A stretch of 50,193 nt of DNA from Mediterranea sp. (in: CFB group bacteria) (GCA_031261785.1 JAISIZ010000035.1:1-50193); one strand, 5' to 3'; positions 32,278 through 42,162 are shown, numbered from the stretch's first letter. A program made the numbers and translations. The notes: generated by a model from the letters alone, not told the origin.

Positions 32278-35200
32278 TTAAAAGTTAATCTTGACGTTGA
32301 AGCCAATGTTTCGGGTGCTTGGCATCATGAAGTAGTCGATTCCCTGGTAATAATTGTCGGTGCTGGCCACCGATTCGGGGTCGAAGGGAGCCTTGCAATA
32401 AATCATCCAGAGGTTGCGTCCCACCAGAGAGAGATTGATGTCGCACGTGTTGCCCAGCCATCGCCTCGGGATGGTATAGCCGATACGCGCTTCTTGCAAG
32501 CGGATGTTGGTGGCGCTGTACGTGTAGTACTGTGGCAATCCGCTGGAGCTGCCTATGGTGCTGTACCACTTTTGCGCGTCGTACAGGGTACGCCCGTTGA
32601 CCAGCACTCCCCCGTTGTCGCGCGCCAGGGCGCTGGCCTCGGATACGCCATACTGGTCGAGAGCCGCTTGCGTGGCCGAGTAGACGATGCCTCCCAGCCG
32701 ACAGTTGATCAGGAATCCGAGCGAGATGCCTCTGTAGCCGAACTCGTTGTTCCACGCCAGGTTGGCTTTGGGGAAAACGTTGCCGAGCTTGAATGGTTTT
32801 ACGTCGGTGTTCTTGCTGATGTCGCCATTGGCGTCGATCTCGATGAGTCCCTTGTCGTTGCGCGCGAGGTCAGCATATGCGTAGAGGTCGCCCATCGAGC
32901 CGCCCTCCTTGAGGATGAAACGGGTGTATCCGAGACCTGTCATCTCGAGTTCGGATTTGTTAATGACCTCGCCCGTCTCGGGATGCACGTAATCGCGCAC
33001 CAGCTCGATGATTTTGTTCTTATTCCACGAAAAAGTGAAACTGGTGTTCCAGGCGAAGCGATTCCAGCGATGCCCGTAGCTCACCATGCCTTCCACGCCG
33101 ACGTTACGCACCTTGCCGGTTTGCACGTACAGGTTGGCGTATCCCGATGAGACGGAGATTTTCGGGTCGAACGTCTGATGGTCGGTATTGGCGTAGTAGA
33201 ATGAGGCGCTCAGCTTCAGGTCGCCGAAGAGGGTGGCGTCCACTCCTCCTTCGTACGAATAGGTGCGCTCGGGCTTGTACTTGCCCAGCGGATAGATGGT
33301 GTTGGGGTGCCACGTCTGCGTGGTCTCGTCGTAAGGATGCGTGGGTATGGTGAGGTTGCGCGGATAGGGATTACCCACCGACGTGTACGCCCCTCTCACC
33401 TTCAGGTAATCGACCCAGCGGGGCAAGGCGAACATCTCGCTCAGCACCAGCGACAGTCCCGCGGAGGGATAGGCGAAGCATTCGGGCGAGCCTCCCTTGA
33501 GCTGCGAGGGCCATTCCACACGGCCGGTGGCTGTGAGGTAGATCATGCTCTTCCAACCCAGTTCCAGGCTGGCGAAGGCCGATTCGGTGAGTTCTTCCCA
33601 ACGTTCCTGGCGGGCGCGCTTCTTGGAGCTGTCGAGGTCGAAGACGTTGAACACGTTGGGTATGCCCTTTTCCTGGATAGGTCCCCGATAGCTTAACATA
33701 TCGTAGGTGTTATCGCTCAGCGAAGCTCCCACATTGGCCACGACGCTGAAGTCGGACAAGCGCTTGTTGATATTGACCAGGAAGTCGGCGTAGGCTTGCG
33801 AGGTCTCTTCTTTCTCGATGGTGTAATGTCCTTTGTCGCTCCCGTCGGTCAGCGTGGCGATGGTGGAGGCGTAGAGCTTTTGCTCGTACGTGCCACTGGA
33901 GTTGTCGACGCGTACGCGTCCGGCGATATTCAGCCAGTCGAGAATGTCGTAGCTCAGCGACGCCGACATCATGTAGCGTTTCTTCTTGTTCTCGCGCAGG
34001 TTGCGATAGGCTATCCAATAAGGGTTCTGCATGCGCAGATCGCCTTCTCCCCATGGCCAGAACTGCACGTTGATCTTGCGGGTGGGGTCGTAGCGTTCGA
34101 ATACCCGGGCAGTGGAGAAGTCGTCGCCTCGCGGGAAGAGATAGGCCGATACCAACGGGTTGGAGAATTGTCCCTGGTTGGTCATGTTCCGGTCGTTCTG
34201 CAGGATGTAGCTCGCTCCCACGTCCAGTTTCATCTTGTCTTTCAGGAAGCTGGTGGTGTTCCTGAAGGTGAAGTTATAGCGGTTGTAGCGGTTGTTGGGC
34301 ACCATGCCGTCTGAGTTGAGCGCGGCGGCGGAGAAGAAGGTCTGGTTCTTTTCCGTCCCGGTGGTCAGCGTGATCGAGTTGTTGTAGATCGCTCCCGTCT
34401 CGAGAAAGTCGTTGGCGGGTTGGTATCCCGTGCCTCGCTCCATCTTCGTGCCCCAACTCCACACCGAGGGATCGTTGCTCGCCTTCCCGCCGCTGCCCGT
34501 GCCGTAGCGATTCTGGAACTCGGGCATCACGAAGGGTCGCAACCAGTCGATGCCGCTCGATAGGCTCACGTCGAGTTTGCCTTGCTTGCCCTTGCGGGTG
34601 GTGATGATAATGGCTCCGTTGGCGGCGCTGCTGCCGTAGAGCGCGGCGGCGGCGGCTCCCGTCAGCACGGAGGTGCTCTCGATATCCTCGGGGTTGAGGT
34701 CGGCTATGCCCTCCGTGGCGCCTCTCGAGCCGAACTCCTTGTCGCCGCCGCCCCCGAAGTTGTACATGGGCACACCGTCGATGACGTAGAGCGCGTTGCT
34801 GCTCTGGTTGATGGACTTGGTGCCGCGCATCACGACCTTGCTGGCTCCTCCCACGCCCGACGAGCTGCTGTTGACAACCACGCCGGCCACCTTGCCGCTC
34901 AGGCTGTTGATGAAGTTGGCGTCCTTCACGTCGGTGAGCTGGTTGTTGGACACTTGCTGTACGTTGTAGCTCAGCGCCTTCTGCTCGCGCTTGATGCCCA
35001 GGGCGGTAACGACCACTTCGTCGAGCGTCCTCGATTCAGGCTGCATAGAGATGGTGCGATAGGCCGTCCCGGCTCCTACCTCCACCTGCTGCGTGATGTA
35101 GCCGATGTAGCTCACCACCAACGTGCCGCCTGTCGGTGCCTCGATAGCGAACTTGCCGTCCAGATCGGTGATGACCCCCGTCGTAGCGCCCTTAACCTGC

Positions 35201-35619
35201 ACGTTGACACCTATCAGGGCTTCGTTGTTCTCGTCGAGGACCTGCCCTCTCACGATTTTCCCGGGTACCTTCTCGCTCTCGCTCCGGGGGACGATGAGTA
35301 TGTACTTCTCCGTTATCCGGTAGGTGTATCCGCTATTCGCGAGAATCTTGGACAGGGCCTCGTCCAATGTCACGTTGTCCAACGAGAGGTTTATCCGCCC
35401 CTTGCTCTCCAGTCGCGAGTGATTGTATTCCACGGACAAGCCGGATTGCCTTTCAACCTCCTTGAGTGCCTCGACACGGGCGATGCCCTCTTTCTGGATA
35501 GTGATCCGGGGCGAGCCTGTCTGGGCCAGAAGCCCCGCATGGACGGCAAGTGCCATTAGCAGCGCCAAAAGCCTCGCTTTGGCTGGCTGCCGCATCTTGA
35601 TTGCATATTTATATTGCAT
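32278..35619 (-). CDS. SusC/RagA TonB-dependent outer-membrane transporter with STN signalling domain
   Basis: 1113 residues. Signal peptide (ARLLALLMALAVHAGLLAQ), then an STN domain at about 50-112 (VEYNHSRLESKGRINLSLD) that contacts a FecR-type anti-sigma factor. A carboxypeptidase-regulatory-like domain follows at about 120-205 (VRGQVLDENNEALIGVNVQV). The plug begins near 210 with VVTALGIKREQKALSYNV and holds KVVMRGTKSINQSSNALYVI. The 22-strand barrel ends in an aromatic strand (NIGFNVKINF). It imports oligosaccharide using TonB energy. The STN domain plus the upstream FecR and ECF sigma form a full surface-signalling circuit. Translation may start at Met9 (35595) instead. Confidence 0.95.
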   Translation of the reverse strand: MQYKYAIKMRQPAKARLLALLMALAVHAGLLAQTGSPRITIQKEGIARVEALKEVERQSGLSVEYNHSRLESKGRINLSLDNVTLDEALSKILANSGYTYRITEKYILIVPRSESEKVPGKIVRGQVLDENNEALIGVNVQVKGATTGVITDLDGKFAIEAPTGGTLVVSYIGYITQQVEVGAGTAYRTISMQPESRTLDEVVVTALGIKREQKALSYNVQQVSNNQLTDVKDANFINSLSGKVAGVVVNSSSSGVGGASKVVMRGTKSINQSSNALYVIDGVPMYNFGGGGDKEFGSRGATEGIADLNPEDIESTSVLTGAAAAALYGSSAANGAIIITTRKGKQGKLDVSLSSGIDWLRPFVMPEFQNRYGTGSGGKASNDPSVWSWGTKMERGTGYQPANDFLETGAIYNNSITLTTGTEKNQTFFSAAALNSDGMVPNNRYNRYNFTFRNTTSFLKDKMKLDVGASYILQNDRNMTNQGQFSNPLVSAYLFPRGDDFSTARVFERYDPTRKINVQFWPWGEGDLRMQNPYWIAYRNLRENKKKRYMMSASLSYDILDWLNIAGRVRVDNSSGTYEQKLYASTIATLTDGSDKGHYTIEKEETSQAYADFLVNINKRLSDFSVVANVGASLSDNTYDMLSYRGPIQEKGIPNVFNVFDLDSSKKRARQERWEELTESAFASLELGWKSMIYLTATGRVEWPSQLKGGSPECFAYPSAGLSLVLSEMFALPRWVDYLKVRGAYTSVGNPYPRNLTIPTHPYDETTQTWHPNTIYPLGKYKPERTYSYEGGVDATLFGDLKLSASFYYANTDHQTFDPKISVSSGYANLYVQTGKVRNVGVEGMVSYGHRWNRFAWNTSFTFSWNKNKIIELVRDYVHPETGEVINKSELEMTGLGYTRFILKEGGSMGDLYAYADLARNDKGLIEIDANGDISKNTDVKPFKLGNVFPKANLAWNNEFGYRGISLGFLINCRLGGIVYSATQAALDQYGVSEASALARDNGGVLVNGRTLYDAQKWYSTIGSSSGLPQYYTYSATNIRLQEARIGYTIPRRWLGNTCDINLSLVGRNLWMIYCKAPFDPESVASTDNYYQGIDYFMMPSTRNIGFNVKINF

Positions 35620-35683
35620 TCTCTGATAATGTGTATGGGTTTGTAACTAAGATGATAAAAAAAGGATAAAGCTTGGGAAAAGA

Positions 35684-35699
35684 GTGCGCGGTTTCGCAC
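35684..35699 (-). terminator. Hairpin between fecR and susC (possible attenuator)
   Basis: On the minus strand GTGCG-aaaccg-CGCAC is followed by TCTTTTCCC. A second inverted repeat, CCCAAG / CTTGGG (35700-35736), lies directly before it. Together they sit 80 bp past the FecR stop and 65 bp before susC, so they could end the regulator transcript or attenuate the operon. Confidence 0.45.
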
Positions 35700-35777
35700 C
35701 CCAAGTATGTGCATGGCGCGTGCCTATGCCCTTGGGATACTTTTGTCCATGGGGATATGTTTTGGGGAGTGAATACT

Positions 35778-36719
35778 CTATTTTACGGTTACCTGGCAAG
35801 AATCCTGGCGCAGATCGAGACGCAACGTACCCGTCACACCCGATATGATGTCCGCGATGTCGGCAAGGGTTGTACCTTTGTGAAACGTGAAATCGTATCG
35901 GTCGGCCGGCAATTCATGGGGATTGTAGGCGAAGTGGCAGTCGTAGTGCCGTTCCAGGGTCCGGAAGATATCGGGCAGCGTGGCGTACCTGAAGATCAAC
36001 GTACCCCGACACCATCCCGTCACGTCGTCGGGGCGCGGACGCAGCAGCTGGTCGCGCCCTTTCGCTTTGTCGTACACCAATTGTTCGCCGGGCTTGAGCA
36101 TGGTTTGCGTGAAAGGTCGCTCGCGTTCCACCAAGATGCTGCCCGACAGCAACATGGCCGTCACCGACGGGGCTGACGCGTAAGCCGACACGTTGAACGC
36201 TGTCCCCAGGGCCGTGATTTGCCACTCGTCGGCCTTCACCACGAACGGACGCTTCTTGTCGGGCTTCACCTTGAACAACGCTTCGCCTTCGAGGAAGACA
36301 CTCCGCTCGCGTCCGCCGAAACGGGTAGCGTAGACCAGCGTGCTTTGGGCGTTCATCGTCACTTCGCTGCCGTCGGGCAGCACGAGGCAACGTATCTCCC
36401 CCGTGGGAACCTGGATCCGGGTCAGGCTTCCGTCGTCAGGCTTGTCCAGAAGGAGGAGGGTCACGGCTGAGAGGGCGAGGAGGAAGCAAGCCGCCGCCGC
36501 GGCTTGCCAGGCACGAAGAGGGATACGCCTACGCGTCGGTTGCCTGCGGGTAGCGTGCGTCCGCTCCCAAAGTTTGCGCAAGGCCTCCTCTTTGGACGCT
36601 TCGTCGTGTCCATTGGTCAGCCAGCGATAGAATGCTTGCCGCGTCGGACGCGAGTAGTGTTTCCGTGCGAAAAGCTTGATAATTGTCCAAGAATAGCTTC
36701 TCATGATGAAGGGTATCAA
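35778..36719 (-). CDS. FecR-family anti-sigma factor
   Basis: 313 residues. An N-terminal cytoplasmic sigma-binding region of about 65 residues precedes one membrane helix at about 70-91 (AWQAAAAACFLLALSAVTLLLL). The periplasmic FecR domain reads IRCLVLPDGSEVTMNAQSTLVY and ERSVFLEGEALFKV. The C-terminal DUF4974-type domain (LPDIFRTLERHYDCHFAYNP) receives the signal from the STN domain of the SusC protein. It holds the ECF sigma factor encoded just upstream until SusC meets its glycan. The start may be Met6 at 36704. Operon: sigma, 109-bp gap, fecR, 158-bp gap, susC. Confidence 0.93.
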   Translation of the reverse strand: MIPFIMRSYSWTIIKLFARKHYSRPTRQAFYRWLTNGHDEASKEEALRKLWERTHATRRQPTRRRIPLRAWQAAAAACFLLALSAVTLLLLDKPDDGSLTRIQVPTGEIRCLVLPDGSEVTMNAQSTLVYATRFGGRERSVFLEGEALFKVKPDKKRPFVVKADEWQITALGTAFNVSAYASAPSVTAMLLSGSILVERERPFTQTMLKPGEQLVYDKAKGRDQLLRPRPDDVTGWCRGTLIFRYATLPDIFRTLERHYDCHFAYNPHELPADRYDFTFHKGTTLADIADIISGVTGTLRLDLRQDSCQVTVK

Positions 36720-36828
36720 AGTGTTGGTAAAAGGGTTATTCTGATACTGTCACAACTATCCCGGACGGCTTACTTAATCCGCATGCATAAATATTGTTTA
36801 GTGATTATCCCTCATTCCCGCGGCGTGG

Positions 36829-37470
36829 CTACGAACCCGACAGGAAACGCATGAGCGTTTGCGTCATCGTCGGACAACAGGATGATCGGGAAAGGAGGCA
36901 CAAAATCCCCAACAGGACAAAGAGTACTTGTTTGATCTCCCTGAGCGCCAGGAACAAATGATGCTCCACCGTACGGATGGATATGGACATGGTGTCGGCG
37001 ATTTCCTGGTTGCTCATGCCCCGCACGCGGCTCATGACAAAGATCGCTTTGCGCTTTCGGGGGAAATGCTCGACCATGAGCTTGACGATGAGCACGATCT
37101 CTTCGTAATAAATATGACGCAATGGATTGTCGGACGAGAAGAGTTGGTCGATCACGCTATCGGCCACCATCTTCTCTTGATACTTCGCCTCCACCCTCTT
37201 GTGCTTGATGAAGTTGAGCACCGCATTACGGGTCGAGGTGTAGATGAACGAGGACAATTCCTCGTTTTCCATCCATGTTTGGGGCTGTTCCCACAGCCTG
37301 GCGAAAAGGTCGTGCACGATGTCGTGCGCGTCTTCGTCCGACTTCAGTAACATGGCCGCGAAACGCTTGGCTGTGGGGTAATACTCGTCGTATATCTTCC
37401 TGAAACATTCAGTCAAGCTCTCTTTGTCTTGCAATTGGATCATTGTATAAGCTTTGAGGTTACTATTCAT
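36829..37470 (-). CDS. ECF-type RNA polymerase sigma factor
   Basis: About 213 residues. Region 2: FRKIYDEYYPTAKRFAAMLL and DAHDIVHDLFARLWEQ (-10 element binding). Region 4: MSNQEIADTMSISIRTVEHH (-35 binding). It directs polymerase to the SusCD locus when FecR releases it. The start is ATG 37470, 33 bp after a TACCTTTA box (37504-37511); ATG 37443 is also possible, while the open frame to 37593 crosses that box. The C-terminus has an unusual hydrophobic, Cys-rich tail (VLFVLLGILCLLSRSSCC) after region 4 that might associate with the membrane. Confidence 0.92.
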   Translation of the reverse strand: MNSNLKAYTMIQLQDKESLTECFRKIYDEYYPTAKRFAAMLLKSDEDAHDIVHDLFARLWEQPQTWMENEELSSFIYTSTRNAVLNFIKHKRVEAKYQEKMVADSVIDQLFSSDNPLRHIYYEEIVLIVKLMVEHFPRKRKAIFVMSRVRGMSNQEIADTMSISIRTVEHHLFLALREIKQVLFVLLGILCLLSRSSCCPTMTQTLMRFLSGS

Positions 37471-37577
37471 GGTTGCGATCGGTCGACAACCGGTTAACGG
37501 CGGTAAAGGTATGATTATTTTCGGAAAAAGCAAAAGTAGTTCGCCAAGAAAAATGACAATAGGCACAGATTTCGCCA

Positions 37578-37614
37578 GATTCCACTGCCGCATACCGCGA
37601 AAAACAGTGGAATC
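37578..37614. other. 10-bp inverted repeat between recQ and the ECF sigma gene
   Basis: GATTCCACTG (37578-37587) and CAGTGGAATC (37605-37614) are perfect complements with a 17-nt loop. The element is past the recQ stop and about 67 bp upstream of the sigma -7 box, so it may be the recQ terminator (no T-run seen) or an operator. Confidence 0.5.
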
Positions 37615-37693
37615 CGTGAAACTCGTGCCTCGAAAATCCTCTAGGACCTATATAGGATGCGAGATCCCGGAAGCCGTGGGCTTCTTGCCCGCT

Positions 37694-39874
37694 TTAGTTC
37701 GCCATGTCCGAGAAGAACTTGATGCGTACCAACCTCACCTCCTCTTCCGTGAAGTCGTCGCCCAGCTCTTCGAGGGCGTCTTCTATCTTGTCGGTGGTGG
37801 ATTCCTTGAAGTAGTCGTATATGTCGAGCAGTCGATCTTCGTCCATGATCTCGTCGAGGAAGTAGTCGATGTTGATCTTGGTACCCGAATAGACGATGGC
37901 CTCTACCTCGTCGAGCAGCTCGTTGAAGTCGATGCCCTTGGAGAGCGCGATGTCGTCGAGCGCCACCTTGCGGTCGATAGCCTGTATGATGGACACTTTC
38001 ATCTTCGACTTGTTGGCCACGGTGCGCACGCGCAGATCCTCGGGACGCTCGATCTCGTTCTCCTCACAGTGCCGCTTGATGAGCTTGCAGAACTCCTCTC
38101 CGTAGCGCTTGGCCTTTCCGGCTCCCACGCCTGGAATGTTTTGCAGTTCCTCGAGCGTGACGGGATATATGGTAGCCATGGCCTCGAGGGAGGGATCCTG
38201 GAAGATGACGTACGGGGGTACTTCGAGTTTCTTCGACAGCTTCTTGCGCAGGTCCTTCAGCATGGAGTATAGTGCGGGGTCGACCGCGCACGAACCTCCG
38301 CCGCGTGCCGGTGTCTCTTCTTCGGCGTCATCGAAATCGTTGTCCTCGGTGATCTTGAACGATTTGGGATTCTTGAGGAACTCGTGTCCTTCCTCCGTCA
38401 CTCTCAGCAAGCCGTAATTCTCCACATCCTTGCTCAGGTAGCCGGCAATGAGTGCCTGGCGTATCACTGAATTCCACGTCCTGTCTTCTTCTCCGATGCC
38501 TGTGCCGAAGACCTCCAGGTCTTCATGCAAATGTGCCTGCACTTCCGAAGTTTCCCGTCCCAGCAGTATGTCGATGATGTAGTCTGATTTGAAATTCTCT
38601 TTCACCGCGATAATGGTCTCTATCACGGAACATAATAGCTCTTTAGCTTCCACTTGTTTCTTAGGATTTAAACAATTGTCACAATTTCCGCAGTTCTCCT
38701 CCGTGTATTCCTCGCCGAAATAATGTAGTAATGTCTTGCGTCTGCACACGGACGATTCGGCGTAGGCGGCTGTCTCCGCCAGCAGTTGCTTGCCGATTTC
38801 CTGTTCTGCCACAGGTTTGCCTTGCATGAACTTCTCGAGCTTTTGCAGGTCTTTGTTCGTATAAAATGTGATACATTTTCCCTCACCTCCGTCTCGGCCG
38901 GATCGTCCGGTCTCCTGGTAGTATCCCTCGAGGCTCTTGGGTATGTCGTAGTGTATGACGAAGCGTACGTCGGGCTTGTCGATGCCCATGCCGAACGCTA
39001 TGGTGGCCACGATGACATCGATCTTCTCCATCAGGAAGTCGTCTTGGTTCTTTGTCCGTGTAGCCGAATCCATGCCCGCATGGTAGGCTCGTGCGTTGAT
39101 GCCGTTTGCCTGTAGGATCTCGGCGAGTTCCTCTACCTTCTTCCGGCTCAGGCAGTATATGATTCCCGACCTCTCGGTGTTTCCTTTGATGAATTTGATG
39201 ATGTCCTTATCCACGTTGGCAGTCTTGGCGCGTACCTCGTAGTATAGGTTGGGGCGGTTGAACGACGACTTGAACACCTCTGCCTCAAGGATGCCGAGGT
39301 TCTTCTGTATGTCGTGTTGCACCTTGGGCGTGGCCGTGGCCGTGAGGGCTATTACGGGCGCCGGTCCTATCTCGTTGATGATGGGGCGTATGCGCCGGTA
39401 TTCGGGCCGGAAATCGTGTCCCCACTCCGAGATGCAATGCGCCTCGTCAATGGCGTAAAACGAGATCTTGACCGTTCGCAGGAAGTCCACGTTCTCGCCT
39501 TTCGTCAGCGATTCGGGCGCGACGTACAGCAGCTTGGTCTTTCCGTCCAAGATATCGGTCCTCACTTGGTCAATCGCGGCCTTGTTGAGCGACGAGTTGA
39601 TGAAGTGCGCCACGCCTTCGTCTTCGCTGAAGTTACGCATGGCGTCCACCTGGTTCTTCATGAGTGCGATGAGCGGTGAAATCACGATGGCCGTACCTTC
39701 CATCAGTAGCGATGGAAGCTGGTAGCATAGCGATTTTCCGCCTCCGGTGGGCAGTAACACGAAGGTGTCGTTCCCGTCGAGCAAGTTCCGAATGATAGCC
39801 TCTTGATTTCCCTTGAACGTATCAAACCCGAAGTAGTGTTTCAGTTCGGCTGCTAAGTTAATCTTCCCTGTCAT
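37694..39874 (-). CDS. recQ: ATP-dependent DNA helicase RecQ
   Basis: 726-residue 3'-5' helicase for recombination and fork repair. Motif I is LLPTGGGKSLCYQLP, motif II is IDEAHCISEWGHDFR, and motif VI is YYQETGRSGRDG. The RQC zinc site has cysteines in CRRKTLLHYFG and CGNCDNCLNP. A winged helix follows, then an HRDC domain at about 520-600 (LEELQNIPGVGAGKAKRYGE). About 120 residues beyond the HRDC make it longer than the E. coli enzyme (about 610 aa); this acidic tail is common in Bacteroidota RecQ. No clear promoter box was found. Confidence 0.96.
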   Translation of the reverse strand: MTGKINLAAELKHYFGFDTFKGNQEAIIRNLLDGNDTFVLLPTGGGKSLCYQLPSLLMEGTAIVISPLIALMKNQVDAMRNFSEDEGVAHFINSSLNKAAIDQVRTDILDGKTKLLYVAPESLTKGENVDFLRTVKISFYAIDEAHCISEWGHDFRPEYRRIRPIINEIGPAPVIALTATATPKVQHDIQKNLGILEAEVFKSSFNRPNLYYEVRAKTANVDKDIIKFIKGNTERSGIIYCLSRKKVEELAEILQANGINARAYHAGMDSATRTKNQDDFLMEKIDVIVATIAFGMGIDKPDVRFVIHYDIPKSLEGYYQETGRSGRDGGEGKCITFYTNKDLQKLEKFMQGKPVAEQEIGKQLLAETAAYAESSVCRRKTLLHYFGEEYTEENCGNCDNCLNPKKQVEAKELLCSVIETIIAVKENFKSDYIIDILLGRETSEVQAHLHEDLEVFGTGIGEEDRTWNSVIRQALIAGYLSKDVENYGLLRVTEEGHEFLKNPKSFKITEDNDFDDAEEETPARGGGSCAVDPALYSMLKDLRKKLSKKLEVPPYVIFQDPSLEAMATIYPVTLEELQNIPGVGAGKAKRYGEEFCKLIKRHCEENEIERPEDLRVRTVANKSKMKVSIIQAIDRKVALDDIALSKGIDFNELLDEVEAIVYSGTKINIDYFLDEIMDEDRLLDIYDYFKESTTDKIEDALEELGDDFTEEEVRLVRIKFFSDMAN

Positions 39875-40046
39875 CTCTATAAGTTGTTTTATTCATCTTT
39901 GTCCACATAAAGTATAACGCATGGAAGCTTCTGTTAAGGAAGCCAAACAAAGTTATGAACAACTTCCGAATTATCAAGCATAATGCGGCCAATATTTTTT
40001 AGAAAAATCCGATAATCTTTTTGAAGCATTTTCTATTCTCCTCATA

Positions 40047-41285
40047 CTAAGCGCTTTGCAAACGCGCCATATTTGCTTTTTCGAGCTGGCGCTCGGCATA
40101 TTCCAACGTCACTTCGTATTCCTTCTTATGTTCGGATGGCAGTTCGAACATCACGTCCATCATGATGGTCTCCACGATGGAGCGCAGTCCGCGCGCGCCA
40201 AGCTTGTACTCCACGGCCTTGTCGACGATGTATTCGAGCACCTTCTCGTCGAACGTAAGCTCCACTCCGTCCATCTCGAACAGCTTGACGTACTGCTTGA
40301 TGATGGAGTTTTTCGGTTCGGTGAGGATGGCGCGGAGCGCCGTCCGGTCGAGCGGGGTGAGATAGGTCAGCACGGGCAGTCGTCCGATGATCTCAGGTAT
40401 CAGTCCGTAGGCTTTCAGGTCCTGCGGGGCAATGTATTGCATCATGTTATTCTTGTCTATCGTTGCCGTCTCCCTCGACGCGGTGTATCCCACTACGTGA
40501 GTGTTAAGCCGTTGCGCAATCTTTTTCTCGATGCCGTCGAACGCTCCTCCACAGATGAAGAGTATGTTCTTGGTGTTCACGGGGATCATCTTTTGGTCGG
40601 GGTGTTTACGTCCGCCCTGCGGGGGTACGTTGACCACGGATCCTTCGAGTAGCTTAAGCAGCCCTTGCTGCACGCCCTCACCACTCACGTCGCGGGTGAT
40701 GGATGGGTTGTCGCTCTTTCGGGCTATCTTGTCTATCTCGTCGATGAAGACGATGCCCCGCTCGGCCTCGGGCACGTTATAGTCGGCCACCTGTAGCAGT
40801 CGGGTGAGTATGCTCTCGATGTCCTCGCCCACATAGCCGGCCTCGGTGAGCACGGTGGCGTCCACGATGGTGAAGGGTACGTCGAGCAGCTTGGCTATGG
40901 TGCGTGCCAGCAGCGTCTTGCCGGTGCCGGTGCTTCCCACCATGATGATGTTCGACTTCTCTATCTCCACGTCGTCGCCGCTCTCTTTCTGCAGCAGCCT
41001 TTTGTAGTGATTGTACACCGACACGGCGAGAAATCGCTTGGCGTCGTCCTGTCCGATGACGTACTGGTCGAGGAATTTCTTGATCTCCACCGGCTTGGGG
41101 AGTTCATTGAGCTTGAGCTTGTCGCTCTTGCCCTTGTTCGCGTTCATCGCCTCTTGCGCGATCTCGTAGGCCTGCACGGAGCAGATGTCGCAAATGTATC
41201 CGTCCACGCCAGTGATGAGGAGGCTGACCTCTTTCTCCGTCCGTCCGCAGAAGCTGCATCTTTTTTTTGTTCTCGATTCGGCCAT
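40047..41285 (-). CDS. clpX: ATP-dependent Clp protease ATP-binding subunit ClpX
   Basis: 412-residue AAA+ unfoldase that feeds tagged proteins into ClpP. The N-terminal C4 zinc domain uses Cys10, Cys13, Cys32 and Cys35 ([10 protein letters not shown]...YICDIC). Walker A is [12 protein letters not shown], the pore loop is [10 protein letters not shown], Walker B is [11 protein letters not shown], and sensor 2 lies in the [10 protein letters not shown] helix. It starts 3 bp after the clpP stop, so the two are translated from one message. Confidence 0.97.
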   Translation of the reverse strand: MAESRTKKRCSFCGRTEKEVSLLITGVDGYICDICSVQAYEIAQEAMNANKGKSDKLKLNELPKPVEIKKFLDQYVIGQDDAKRFLAVSVYNHYKRLLQKESGDDVEIEKSNIIMVGSTGTGKTLLARTIAKLLDVPFTIVDATVLTEAGYVGEDIESILTRLLQVADYNVPEAERGIVFIDEIDKIARKSDNPSITRDVSGEGVQQGLLKLLEGSVVNVPPQGGRKHPDQKMIPVNTKNILFICGGAFDGIEKKIAQRLNTHVVGYTASRETATIDKNNMMQYIAPQDLKAYGLIPEIIGRLPVLTYLTPLDRTALRAILTEPKNSIIKQYVKLFEMDGVELTFDEKVLEYIVDKAVEYKLGARGLRSIVETIMMDVMFELPSEHKKEYEVTLEYAERQLEKANMARLQSA

Positions 41286-41288
41286 CTC

Positions 41289-41957
41289 TTATTTCTTAGT
41301 CAGCACCTCGTCAATCATACCGTACTCTTTCGCCTCCTGGGCCGTCATCCAATAGTCGCGGTCCGAATCGGCCCACACCTTGTCGAAGTCGGTGTGCGAG
41401 TGGTTGGCGATGATGGTGTATAGCTCCTTTTTCAGTTTCTGGATTTCCCGGGCGGTGATCTCGATGTCCGAGGCCTGTCCTTGCGTTCCCCCCATGGGCT
41501 GGTGAATCATCACGCGCGAATGGGGCAACGCGAAGCGCTTGCCGTCCTTGCCCGCTACCAGCAGCACTGCGGCCATGGAAGCGGCCATGCCGGCGCATAG
41601 CGTGGACACGTCGCTGCTGATGTACTGCATCGTGTCGTATATGCCCAATCCGGCGTACACGCTGCCGCCGGGCGAGTTGATGTAGATAGAGATGTCCTTC
41701 CCCGGGTCGGAAGCGTCGAGATACAGCAGCTGCGCCTGCAAGGTGTTGGCCGTGTAGTCGTCGATCTGCGTACCGAGGAAGATGATGCGGTCCATCATCA
41801 ATCGCGAGAACACGTCGAGCTGCGTCACGTTCAACTGCCTCTCTTCCAAGATATAGGGATTCAAATATCCGGCTTGCGACTTAATCACTTCGTCGAGTAC
41901 CAAGCTGTTCATGCCCAAGTGTTTTGTGGCATATTTCCTAAAGTCATCCATTGTCAT
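41289..41957 (-). CDS. clpP: ATP-dependent Clp protease proteolytic subunit ClpP
   Basis: 222-residue serine peptidase that forms the tetradecameric barrel. The triad is Ser127 in CAGMAASMAAVLL, His152 in RVMIHQPMGG and Asp201 in DSDRDYWMTAQEA. It has a slightly longer N-terminus than E. coli ClpP; whether the first residues are cleaved cannot be seen. It is the first gene of clpP-clpX. The usual Bacteroidota partner tig (trigger factor) is not upstream; a tRNA cluster is there instead. A TTTG-20 nt-TTTCTTTG promoter lies at 41995-42026. Confidence 0.97.
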   Translation of the reverse strand: MTMDDFRKYATKHLGMNSLVLDEVIKSQAGYLNPYILEERQLNVTQLDVFSRLMMDRIIFLGTQIDDYTANTLQAQLLYLDASDPGKDISIYINSPGGSVYAGLGIYDTMQYISSDVSTLCAGMAASMAAVLLVAGKDGKRFALPHSRVMIHQPMGGTQGQASDIEITAREIQKLKKELYTIIANHSHTDFDKVWADSDRDYWMTAQEAKEYGMIDEVLTKK

Positions 41958-41994
41958 TATCCTTATTATGGTTTATATTCCTGTTTTGGGAGCA

Positions 41995-42026
41995 CAAAGA
42001 AAGCAAAAAGAATAGAGAGCGGCAAA
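41995..42026 (-). promoter_or_regulatory. Promoter of clpP-clpX
   Basis: On the minus strand TTTG (42026-42023), 20 nt, then TTTCTTTG (42002-41995), one mismatch from TAnnTTTG. The clpP ATG follows 37 bp later. Confidence 0.5.
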
Positions 42027-42162
42027 AAAAAAGAAGATATATTTAAGCCTGTGGAATCGAGAATTGAAAAAAGAACGTGTGGGCGCGCCAAACGAGTGTT
42101 TGGAGCTTGCGAAAGTTGAGTGGAAGCGATGCTGGGAGAAGTTCGGGCCAGAGACGGCCGTG

